DNA of 64,000 nt from Ciborinia camelliae (Eukaryota; Ascomycota; Leotiomycetes; Helotiales; Sclerotiniaceae), in assembly GCA_025890175.1 (NCBI GenBank), contig JANPYM010000009.1:827650-891649 (forward strand). Direction: 5' to 3'. The notes beneath the pieces were generated by a model. It had not been told where the DNA came from. It did not search any database and saw nothing but the letters and a program-made list of their open reading frames with translations. Below, in pieces: positions 22,785 through 33,789 of the stretch (positions are counted from its first letter, which is position 1; each line of letters opens with the position of its first letter). The translations under genes and the position numbers were made by a program.

Positions 22785-25700
22785 ATGAGGCTGCGATTAA
22801 CTGTGCGTAGGCACAATCTTCCTGATTGTCATATCATTTGGGATGTCAATACCTCAACATCTGCGCCCACAGTATTAGAATTATTGGATCAGATTAATGA
22901 AGTAATTCCTATCGAATCTACAGAATGGGGAATGGAGGATTATGCAGTTGAAGTCAAGGGAAAAGAAGGCGTTAATTATGAATGCTTACACTTTCAGCTT
23001 GTGGGTAAAGTGATGAAAGAAGAAGATGAACTGATGTGAGTTTGGTCTAGCATTTAATACGCGTTTGCAAAAAAAAAAATATGCTAATGCCTAGGTATCT
23101 TTAGCATACGCCCGCTTCTTACACATGATCTGCGAGTGCGAAAAATATCTGGAAGGCATCAAATCTCATCGGATGGGAAACATTTGGTTGATGGTATCGC
23201 GTTTGGAAGGCCCATATTGAAGAGACCTGTGAACCGTCCTGCAATTGATATTCCCCCTCGCAAACGGTGCAGAATTACGATCGATGGGGAGGACGAAGAG
23301 AATGAGGATTCATTAACTGACTTGGAAGATGCTGAAACTGCAGCCAAACGAATAGCCTTCCTGACAGAACTTGATGAAGATGAAGACGACGAGGAGGACG
23401 ATGATTTTGAGCCAGACGGGGAGGACGATGAGGACGAGGAAGAAAGCGACGAGGAGGTCGAGGGTACAAATAATCGACAACTAGTTCTTCATGCAGATTT
23501 TGAGAATGATGACGAAGAGAGTGGTGGGGAGGTCGATAATACAGACAATCGACAGCTTGTTCTCCATGCAGATTTTGAAGATGCCGACGAAGAGGACGAT
23601 GGAGATTTTGAACCAGGCTTTGAGGAGGACGAAGATGGGGAAGAATCGGATGAATCGGATGAAGCTTTTGAGGGATTCCAAGATGACCAGCCGACTTTCA
23701 GCGCTCCCGGAAATGACACGGAAAATTCAGGCAAGACTGACAAGCTAACTATCGCCGATCAATCTTTTCTTTCGGGTGTGAAGAACGCTTCAACAAAGGC
23801 GAAGATATGTAAGTTGCATACGGCTTTTCCCAAGGCCTCTATTACTGTTGTCAACTATGTTCTAGAAGGCTCTCATGGAGATGTATCCGAAGCTTACGAG
23901 GCTTTGGCCCGGGGATATGTTCCTGCTAAGCCAAAGAGCTCTATTTTGCAAATGCCTTCTAGTCGTTCCAAGGTATCACAATCCTCATCTAAGAGCCAAA
24001 GTTCTAAGAGAAGCGAAGTAGAAATTGTGCCTGAGCATAACGGTCCTGAACCAGCCGATGAGATGGATTTGGACGATGAAGAGTCTGGTTCGGAGGAGGA
24101 AGACGCGTTACTGCAGCATTATGATCATCACGGTTTGCCGCCTGGGTCAATCAAATCGGGCAATGCATTGTCTTGCATGGCAGAAGCTATGGGGGAGTCT
24201 CCCAATTCTAAGCCAAAGCTAACCAAGTTTGCAACTGTTTCGACCAGAAATAGTGGCATCAATGCTACAGGGGGAGATTTTAGCAATGGACTTATATCTA
24301 CACCAGCAATAGATCTCAAGTCGAACGACGATGAAATCACTCTTAATAATGAAGATTCGTCAGATTCGTCTTCCGAGGTCGAATCAAGCAGTAGTGACGA
24401 TAGTGAGGATTCTTCTGGCGAAGACGATTCTAGTGATGCCGCCGACGCATCATCATCATCTAATAGTGAGAGCGATAGCGATAGTGATTCTTCGAGCGAT
24501 TCCTCCAGCGACGATGATGAAGCACCAGAAGTCAAATCGAGTAAACTACCTGCGCCAGTGACTGGAGCAGTCAAGTCAAAGCCGACCCCATCTACCGATA
24601 TAGTTGCGTCAACCCCCCGAACGCCAGTGCCTCCTAGACAAGGTAAAAAAGCGACCCACACCAGAAATCAACGCCGTAGACAAGGTATCGCCCTTGCTAG
24701 ATTTAAAGAGCGAGGTATTTTGCCAGAGGACACCACGGTATCCGAATTCAATCGGCTGGAGGTTGGTGACAGCACTTCCCCTGAAGATGCCCTTGCTGCA
24801 CTCGGAGTCCTGAGAGCAAATACCAATTCTGCCAAAATTCAGAATGCAACAAACAAAGCCTTGGCTGATGCCGATGAGTTTGACGCTCGTAGACGTCAAT
24901 TGCTTGCGTCTCTTGCATCCGGCGGTATCGAAGTGTCTCCAAGAAGCGGCAAGGCTGTGGTTGCTACCAAGGATGTCGCGGAAATGGTCAGCGGTGCTCC
25001 CAAGACTAACAAACATCCACCCAAGGAACCTGTTGTAGATTCCAAGATGGCTGAGGTGCCTTCGCAAGAGGATTCCAACCATACGCCGACAAGCTCAAAT
25101 AATCTAGGTGCAGATTCACGACGAGCAAAACTAGATGTCGGTGCTGGTCGTCGACTATTGTTTGGAGCACTGGGCATGAAAACCCCCAAGACAAAAGAAG
25201 ACGAGGACAAGCTTCGTAGTGACTTGATGAAAGACGCTCGGGTTCCGAAAACTACCAACCATCCTGAACAGTCTATACTCCAACAGGCTGACATCCCCGT
25301 CATTGATGATGATTCATGGAGAGATAAGATTATCTATCGAGCAGTTGAATGTTGTCAAGAAGGTATCGTATTAAGTGAACCTCCATTTCCATTCGTTCAA
25401 CGATGGGATCCTCAGCAGCAAAATAATAGAGGTGGCAAGAGGAAGAACCAGACCCAAGCGTATAATGAAGAGTCCCAAAGTTCAAAGAAGCGAAAGCGAC
25501 GCAAGGGAAAACAAACCTATTCTGAAGAACAGGAGTATTTCGACGAATCTTACCAACCAAGCTATGAGGAAGATGCGATGGAGACACAATCGACGGAGCC
25601 GCCAGCAAGACAAGTCGAGAGTTTGGAACATGGGGCTGAAATAGGAGATTTTATTCAAGAAACCCCTGATCTGGTCGAACTGCCAGAAGATCTAGCTACC

Positions 25701-27644
25701 TTGCTAAATCTAGAAGTAAATGTGGTACAGTCTGGAATGATTATTGCTTTCAAGCAAATGCTCATGGACGAAAGTACAAAATGGCAGCCGCAGATTTCAG
25801 CTTATCGTACGGCCTCTGTTCTTTCTGTCGACGATAACGGTAACATATCGGTTGCCTTGGCAAGAAGAGACAGAGATCGCCCCGTGAAGCATTATGATGA
25901 GAATGGACAGAGAATTTGGGGCAAGTTTGAAATGCCGGAGGAGGACGATGATGATGAGGAAGAGGACAATGGAGAAATGGTCGTCACCTTTAACGAGCTT
26001 GTCGAACCCAAGATTGTCGCCCCTGCCCCAGTAAGCCTGTCGACCGAAATTTCCAAAAGTGGAATGACGACTGATGAATCAGTGACTTTAAGCAACGGAA
26101 AAGAAGAAGAAACACAGTACTCTCATGTCACCGAGACGCAGTATTTTGATACAGACCCACCTGCATCCGCCGAAATCGTGGACGTAGTTAGTACGCCACT
26201 TAAATCGAAGCTAGACTATTTGCAAGCTGAAGCATTACCGGAATCGATTACAGACAGTGCTAAAGAGGAAATCTCGCATCTGATCAAGGAGGCTGGTTTC
26301 CGTTCTAATGTCCCGTCCTCCATAATTCGAGATTTTGCGTCCAATGCCCGGGAAACTCGAGATGAGCCGCCAGTCGATAAGTTGAGGACAGAAATAATGG
26401 CGGAAATTGATGACGCTTCATTTTCACCAAAGTTCAATGGTTTCGGCTCGAGTTCACCGGTTCGACAACGGCAACCTACCACTTCTCCCGACAGGCAACA
26501 ATCGAGCTGGCACACTGTGGGATCCCAAGAACCTTCAAGCGCTCCAGCTCATGACAAACCAGAAATGATGGAAAGCAGGGCATTCGAAACAACTGTCCAG
26601 AAAGATGTATCTATAACCATGCCACAAATAACTTCCGAACTACCTAGCCCTCATGCTAAGACACCCACCAAGAAAGTCAATGTTGACAAAGCTCAGGCGA
26701 TGTGGGAGGTCTTCCAGTCACGGAGGAATTCCACTAGTCCAGTTGAGACAGACCCAACACTTGACACGATCGAAGTAGATTGCAGAACAGCGGATCCACG
26801 GTTGTCGGGGCAATCATCATTCGCAAGTTTGGTCACCGACCATGGGCGGCAACCTGACTTCAGTTTTGAAAACATGCGACACCAGGAATTTGATACCTCT
26901 AAAACTGACGAGGTGGCAATGGATATGGCGGCGCACGATGTCCACAAGTCTGAGGATGAGCCTCAACTTCCTCCACACCGACCTAATTCATCTAGTAGAC
27001 CGATTGAGAACAACAATATGGTTGAACCCTCGTCAGAAGATTTTCCAACTATTGAAGAGATGCTGAGTCAGCACTCTCAGTCTTTGATGAACCGCGAGAA
27101 GAGTGCTTCGCAAACTCCATCAAAGTCTCAGGCTGATGCTGAGAAGAGTAGAAAGATTTTGGCAGCCTTTGACGATACACAGTCTTCAGCAACTAAAGTG
27201 GTGAAGAGCAATAAAGTGTTGGCGGCATTTGATGATTCGGATTCGGATATTTCCCAAACGAAAGCTGAGATTAAACCAAAGAAGGCAGTTGAGACAAAAT
27301 CAAAGATGGTCATGGCTGCATTTGATCCATCTTCTGATGAAGACGACCAGATCACGCCCAAGGCGTCTAAACCTTCCAACCCTCACCCTGCTCAATATCG
27401 AACTTCCAAAATACCCCAAAGTTCACAAGTCATCATGGACCTGACTCTTTCAAGCGATATTGAGCCTGAACCTGAAAAGGTCAAATCAAAGGGTTCCGAT
27501 TTGGACGGGGACGACGATTTTCAGGTTGGATGGGGAGCAAAGACGAAAAGTAATTTGAGGGAATTGAAGAGACAGGGGAGCAATAGCTTGGGGGGGACAA
27601 CAAATGCTTCTCTAAACGCCAAATCTTCTAGAAGAAGATTCTAA
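22785..27644 (+). CDS. Very large acidic protein with coilin-like N-terminus and Tudor-like segment
   Basis: Exons 22785-23035 and 23105-27644 encode 1,596 aa. The acceptor at 23102-23104 keeps the frame; the nearer CTAG acceptor would hit a stop. The start MRLRLTVRRHNLPDCHIIWDV, continuing to IIRPLLTHDLRVRKI, resembles the ubiquitin-like N-terminal fold of coilin. Very acidic tracts follow, with a duplicated RQLVLHADFE unit at about residues 209-250. A CUE-like helix pair is at about 319-358 (ICKLHTAFPKASITVVNYVL, then GSHGDVSEAYEALARGYVP). Ser/Asp-rich tracts are at about 500-550, and a GGKRKN/RKRRKGKQ basic region at about 860-885. Around 959-1003 a segment SGMIIAFKQMLMD...ISAYRTASVLSVDDNG matches the pattern of coilin's Tudor-like domain. 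Three AAFD motifs lie near the C-terminus. Coilin identity is my inference from these segments. Confidence 0.85.
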
Positions 27645-28796
27645 GCATATGAGCTTATGTAAGTCTATAATTATCGCGAAATTAAGGGATGTACTTCGGA
27701 TATTGGCAAATACTGCTTGTAAAATTCAAAGTAGCTGGGTATTGTGCGCCGGTCCGCGGACTCAGAATAATAAAGTAGCTTCAAAAATTAATATAATTAC
27801 AGATACTCATTCTCAAATTCTGCAAGAAATTGACCATAAGAGTTGTGTTTGCGGCATTGGACTTCATTCTTCTTGCCGTTGAATGCTCCTTGTGATGACT
27901 GCATAAATGCTTCGCACATCGATCATCATTCATTACCTTTCCTTTCTTTGAACCTTCCATTTCTAATCTCGGCAACATTCTGTTCCTCCTTGATCCTCGC
28001 CTCCTTTATCAGAACTAATAAGACAAATCATTTGATGATGTTTATTTTATTCGGTTTTGTTTTTGTTTTTGTTTCAGTTCTGTTTCGTTTTCATCTCATC
28101 CTTGATATGTAAATCCTCGTTTGGTGGGCGTTCGGCCAAGGAAAATGTGTTGGCTCTTGATCATTCTTGATTCTTGAATGTAAGGTCAGGGTTTCTAGAA
28201 TAATTGTTTCCGTCACCACCCATTCTATTTGACTTACTTGCTCTCGATTTCAATGCGAGAAACATTTATCTGGTGATAAATCCATTCGCAAGTGCGAGTT
28301 TTGATATTTCAGTTATATTGAACATACAATACAATCTATGCTATATCTCTTCAATAACTTTTGAGAGAATATTGAAGTATATAATTTTAGGGTTCCCTCA
28401 TATTGATCATTATAACCGACCTAGTCATCGGTTGTATTCAAGAACCGTCTTTCCCGGTTTTCAAGGCCAGCCCAATACGTATATTCTCAAAGTACCTAAT
28501 CATTTACCCTGAGCCGCACATATACGGGTTTTACCCCACCAGTCATCGTTTTCATGTGTCGAGAAAGAACATACCTATTCACTCTAACACCATATCACCT
28601 TCTCAGTTCTCGAAGCTACGTTCGACCTCTCGACGTTTCGCTTTCTTATTTGGAAGTGGAAACGATTTCTTGATTGCACTTGCAAGATATATGTATATAT
28701 ATCGAGTTCGGGTTGGAGTTCAAGTTCTATTTCAAGCCTGAACGTTTGGAGGTGCCGATCATGAGTACGACGAGTACCAGAAACTTCAAAGAAAAT
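27645..28796. other. Intergenic region
   Basis: About 1.15 kb lies between two plus-strand genes. Short ORFs lack features. It includes a (GTTTTT)n stretch near 28055-28075. The last few hundred bases are CT-rich and probably contain the promoter and leader of the GPI-protein gene. Confidence 0.5.
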
Positions 28797-29395
28797 ATGA
28801 AATTCATTTCACTGCTCGTTCTCTTGAGCTTCTTACCAATTATTTTCGCCACGGCATTATCGACTCCTGCTGTGGCTCCTACAGTAACCAATGTTGCCGT
28901 CTCGGCATCTTCGAATTCCTTCCTACTGCGGAATGGTTTGAGAAGTGAGGACCTTGGAGATGAAAATAAAGCTACGAGGACGAATGTAGAGGATCATCCT
29001 TTGATTACAGCCGCGCCTACTGTGGAGGAGATCCATCTTCAGGAAAAATATCATCTGACTACGTATTGGAGTTGCGTTACGCTGCACACTTATATCCATT
29101 GCGGATGGTAAGTGCATTTTCCATCATTACAACACCAGGCGTTGGTTTGAACAATGGAGTCTTATCTTAGGCATGACATTTCATTCTCAATACTCGGGGG
29201 AAAGTGTGTAGGGACATCACGATCCCAAATGGATATCAAAAGGAGAAGAACGTAAAAGTTAACTCGCATGTGAATAGGCATGAACCAGTTGTTGCGGGAG
29301 GAACAGAAATTGCAGGTGCATCATGCGGGTCGTGTAATGCTGGGAGGGTGGCGATGATGGCTGCGGGAGTGGTGGTGGCCGCTGGAGTTTTGTGA
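28797..29395 (+). CDS. Small predicted GPI-anchored secreted protein
   Basis: Exons 28797-29107 and 29212-29395 encode 164 aa; an in-frame ATG 12 codons upstream (28761) is less likely. The N-terminus is a clear signal peptide (KFISLLVLLSFLPIIFATA). The mature part has four cysteines: two in YWSCVTLHTYIHCGW (C93, C102) and two in ASCGSC (C142, C145). The end is a small-residue site (GSCNAG) followed by the hydrophobic tail VAMMAAGVVVAAGVL, the layout of a GPI attachment signal. The acceptor at about 29209-29211 is chosen because it preserves this tail; an alternative AG at 29169-29170 would give a different, shorter C-terminus. A WSC...HCGW motif is, as far as I recall, found in other small fungal secreted proteins. 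Function unknown. Confidence 0.65.
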
Positions 29396-30803
29396 TGAGG
29401 CTTTTTGCGCGGGCATTTTGGAGTGGATTTATGGTCGGCGGCTGGTGTTTGGTAGGGAGGATAGCGGGGATGAATTCGGAATGGCCTTTTGTTGAATATA
29501 TGGATCCAGATGTTATGTGGTCAGACGTGTGTATTAATGCAACACTTTAATATGGGAGGATCATTATTGGATTTGCAGAGGAGTTATGGTATTCTTTAGC
29601 AGATGGGTATTATGCAAACCATACTGGACTACGTTTCTTAGGTTATTGATATGAATTTAACACTTCGACTCTATTCAAGCTCCTTATTTCGGGTCCTTGT
29701 AGACCTGATGCAGTTAGTTGTGAGAGTCTTGCTTCTCATGTCAAGAGTTTATTGTTCTTCTCACACTTTCGTACAAGACAGCACTGAAATTCCGCCCTCA
29801 GATGGATTTGGAAGGAAAGTATCGATCCCATCATCATCCAAGTATCAGCCATATATATGCTTGTGATTACAAGATGAAAAGTAGATCACCTTGCCCTGCA
29901 CAAATTATCATAGTATAAATTACAAATCATTGATGGCATGAAACATTCCCCCCCCCCCAAAAACACCAAAAAACATCTAGGTTGTGAAAATTTTTGTTGG
30001 TCAAACTTCACTGGAAGCATGAGAAAAGAAAGCTCAGCAGGGATTATAAAAATGTATGAAACTCACAGGGGACTGTCATAAAATCATATTATGAGTTCCC
30101 CCTTGCCCGAATTTTGACTAATAGAAATTATACAGCTTAAAAACTCAGTAGGCGGTAGGTAGTTTGGGTGCCTCCTTTTCTTTGATTGTTATCTACCTTG
30201 ACTCTCTTTTATATGACGTCTTTTATGTAACTTGGAAGCACGAAAGTAAGTTGTGCAGCTAGAAGTAATGTGTTTAATTTTTGATATGAGAATTGGCTTT
30301 TGGGTTGACGCGAATAGAGAATGGAGATGAAAGGGAAGCTGGGATTGAGGAGGAGGATGAGAAGAAAAGAAGTTAGATATGTATGTAAAGAGAAGAGAAG
30401 ATAAAGGAGGAATATAAATAAAAAACTTGATAGCGGTTGTGGGATGGCGAGTAAGTATTGAAGTGAGGTTGACGTTCAATTTGTTATGATGCGGGATGTA
30501 GATAAACATGGGATACCTATTAATAGGTAGGGAATATATGGGTGACGGTATTAATCTTTCAAGGACAGCGATGGTCAACTAGTGATAATTAGCAGCAGGT
30601 CAAAGTAAAAAGTTCAAGCCACCATTCACGAGTTTCATATATATAGGTAAGATAAGAACTATCTGAAGTTGCATGCTCGCTAAAGGAGAGCCTGTGTTAA
30701 ATATTTGAAGAATCCGGATGTTGCTAAATTACAAGAAAGCCACGGGTTTCCTATCAGCTTGATTGCGGTCCTTCCAACTACCTGATCCACCCCCATAATC
30801 TTC
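29396..30803. other. Intergenic region between convergent genes
   Basis: About 1.4 kb with no coding signature. It contains a C10 run followed by an A-rich stretch (about 29948-29975) and purine-rich tracts near 30330-30420. Confidence 0.55.
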
Positions 30804-32222
30804 TTAATCTTCTAACCTCGCGGGCAACGTATCCGTCCCAACGTATCCGTCCCAAAGTGCGCTCAGAGTAAGATCGCATTCTTGCGCCAAGGCATTCTCG
30901 TTCAAGAGGCGGTCTTTCAACAATGACTCAAAACTGTGACCAAAATAGGTGGTGGTGAGATCGGTAAGTCTATAGCCGGAGAATTTTATATCGTTAGATG
31001 GGGGGTCGGAAAATAGCTTGCCATTAAAAACCACGTCATCAAGGGTCATATCATTTTTTATTGTGTCAAAAATCTTAGACCACTCTCTGGTATCACCTTT
31101 CAAGCGACAAGAATGCATCCTTATGAATCTAAGAGTTCTGGCATGTCTCTGGAGAAATCCAGTTAGAGAGATGCTGTTACCCGACATGAAGGCAATTTGC
31201 AGGCTTTCCAAATTTGGCAATGTCACTTCCCTTGCGAATTCGTTCCAGTAAAGGTGGGGCAGATCCATGTCGCCGTTATCTCGTCTGATAGAAATAGTAA
31301 GATCTTCAAGATTGAACGTGGCTTGTAGCAATTGTACCAATCCTCTCGAACTATTGGCCGAGCAATCTTCTGATATGCCGATAAGGAGTTGGCGAAGATA
31401 TCTTCCTTCTGGTCCTGAAAATATGGTGCTTGAGCTGACTGAGACACTAGGTAGTATATCCAAGCCTATTTTATCGAGATAAAGGTATTTCAGCTTCGTG
31501 CCAGCCTTACCGGCGACAGCAAGAAATTTTAGAGCTTCGTCGCAAAAACCCGCCTTCAAATCTTCGTCAACATGGAGTGGCGATCCGATATCAGAGTATA
31601 AACGCTGAGATTGATAGGACATGACCATCGGATCCATACTCAATGCGGTCAACCCTCTGAAGTTGGGCAATGCTTGTGAAAATATCGATTTACTATAGCC
31701 TCCCTTCTTCATTGATTGCTGCTCTTGGTCTATCTTTTTGAAAGCTTCAATCTCGCGACGGGTCTTTTCGATTCTTGAATGTCGGCCTTCTCCATCTTCA
31801 CCAACGTGGAGATCCTCTCCTCCAGTGGTCACGTCTTCAGCCTCTTCTAGTTGAGGAATCCGATTCCACATCATCATCATCATCACCATAATTGGTGCAT
31901 AACATATGGCTCTGACATACTTCGACAACTCGGAATGTTTCGATATATTGAGCAATTTTTCGAAGCTCTCCTTAGTGTATATAACGTATAAAGTATGAAC
32001 AAGCATTTGTATTCCAGCGTCCGCACAGGTCTTGCTCGCCAATCGAAAATTCGGTACATCTTCATATTCGAGATATCTGCAGACTCTTCGGATAATTTCG
32101 GGAGGCAAGACATCAACAAGTGAAGACTGAACTTTATCATTCACTTTCACACTCATCGTGGCTGGTTTTGAACGATCAGCAAGCTGTAAGCAAGGGGTTG
32201 AACAGGAGTATAATACCATCAT
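30804..32222 (-). CDS. F-box protein
   Basis: A single-exon ORF of 472 aa. The F-box is LVDVLPPEIIRRVCRYLEYE, then DVPNFRLASKTCADAG, at about residues 35-70. The better start may be the second Met (MSVKVNDKVQ, complementary to 32154-32156), because the first 22 residues look like translated leader. A Met run (five ATG codons on the coding strand) and an acidic stretch lie at about 112-140. The C-terminal half is leucine-rich (LKYLYLDKIGLDILPSV, NLEDLTISIRRDN, NLESLQIAFMSGN), like the loosely repeated helices of fungal F-box/LRR proteins. It probably acts as a substrate adaptor of an SCF ubiquitin ligase; the target is unknown. Confidence 0.85.
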   Translation of the reverse strand: MMVLYSCSTPCLQLADRSKPATMSVKVNDKVQSSLVDVLPPEIIRRVCRYLEYEDVPNFRLASKTCADAGIQMLVHTLYVIYTKESFEKLLNISKHSELSKYVRAICYAPIMVMMMMMWNRIPQLEEAEDVTTGGEDLHVGEDGEGRHSRIEKTRREIEAFKKIDQEQQSMKKGGYSKSIFSQALPNFRGLTALSMDPMVMSYQSQRLYSDIGSPLHVDEDLKAGFCDEALKFLAVAGKAGTKLKYLYLDKIGLDILPSVSVSSSTIFSGPEGRYLRQLLIGISEDCSANSSRGLVQLLQATFNLEDLTISIRRDNGDMDLPHLYWNEFAREVTLPNLESLQIAFMSGNSISLTGFLQRHARTLRFIRMHSCRLKGDTREWSKIFDTIKNDMTLDDVVFNGKLFSDPPSNDIKFSGYRLTDLTTTYFGHSFESLLKDRLLNENALAQECDLTLSALWDGYVGTDTLPARLED

Positions 32223-33789
32223 ATATAATACTTGCTTGGCTGATTATTGACGGAGTATTCGTTGCGTGAACTGCCATTTTATATGTCTTCGGTCAACCCT
32301 TTACTTGAGATCCGTTGACATATGAGATTCGAGATTCGAGATTCGAAACGAGATATGTGCAGTTTGAGAAGCGAGACGAGGGGAAATATGAAGTTTGATA
32401 TCAAGGTAAAAGTCTTAGATAGAGTATCTAGCATCTAGTACTCTAGGAAAAACTTGAAGGGTGTTTTTATGAACTAGGTTGAACTAGGTAGATCAAGAGA
32501 GAAATGAAAAGCTTTGTGGGGGGAGGTGGAGTTGGAATTGAGTATAAGATGTTGCGGGGGAAATATTTCAAACGACTTATTATTACCTACCTATTGACAA
32601 ACGAATTCACTTCCGAGGGCCTTTTACCTGTAATAAATAAGCCTAGTACGTACTCCAGACTTCATGTGACCAAATTGTGTGATGGATTCATTTGACAAGA
32701 GGAGATGAGGGCTTCTAGAATGGTAGGTAGGTTAGGTTAAAGTTTACAAACCTGGTGTAATAAGCTTCAACAGTTATGAGTCTTTAGTCTTGAGGGATGT
32801 GCTGACACACACAGATATCAGGCAGGTCCTTTTAACTTGAAATTTGATTGGAAAATGGTCTTCCCCTGAGGTTATCAGAGGACTTCAATATCAATATCAA
32901 TATCGATGTCGATGAAGTTTGTAGCATCACGGACAGAAACGCGAACGCGAATCTTTTGTCGCGAGATCACTGTACCTTGTAGAGTCACATCACCGTCACC
33001 GTCACCGCCTTTCCGTAACCTTAATGTAACTTCCATTCTGCCAACCTTTTTCAGTCACTCCCACCATTACTCCCACCGAAGAATGTAAGATCTTACCTAC
33101 CTATTTTCATCCTCCTACGGTATTGTATTGTTTTGTTATTGTATTACATTGCATTATATTGTATTATATCGTATTCGGCTTCTCGGCGGACAAACGATGA
33201 TGACTACCCACCTCATCAATGTTCACATCACACAATTTTCCATCCATCTCTTCAATCTTTTCATTTTGCCTTCCTCCGCCGGGAGTCATAAGGTTATATC
33301 GCGATCTGATATTTGTAAGCCTCTAAGACTTGACCGAAATAGGCAATCGTCGAGTTTGATCTTACGGATAGGTATGATATGATATGCGGAGTACAATTTC
33401 GAAGGAGCTACTAGAAACAGAAGTGTATTCGTAGGGCTTAGGTTGATTTTTCTTTTATGTTTCTTCGGCGGAGATTTCACAGAATGTGTAAGCATTCCTA
33501 ACCCTGTGTAAGAATGGGATCCGCAAGGCGGTCTGTGAAGAGGGTTGAATAGGTATCAACACACGAGTATGAGTGAGAGTGAGGGTGAGGGTGAGTGAGA
33601 TGGGAAGGCTTTGTATAAAAAGATCATGTTGCTGTTGTGATGAAAGATATCAACTTTTAATATTAATCCGTTTTACCTCCCAGCTTTTGTGCTACTTATT
33701 TGACTTCCTATTGATATTACCTTGCAATTGTTCATCCCTAGAAAGTTCGTTACAATACCAAGATTGGTATTCCAAGACAAGCAAGCAAA
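32223..33789. other. Long divergent intergenic region
   Basis: About 1.6 kb lies between the F-box gene (-) and the DHA2 exporter (+). It contains a GAGATTC heptamer repeated three times (about 32324-32347), an ATCAAT-type repeat (about 32887-32905), and a (TTGTATTA)-like stretch (about 33120-33175). No coding signature. Confidence 0.55.
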
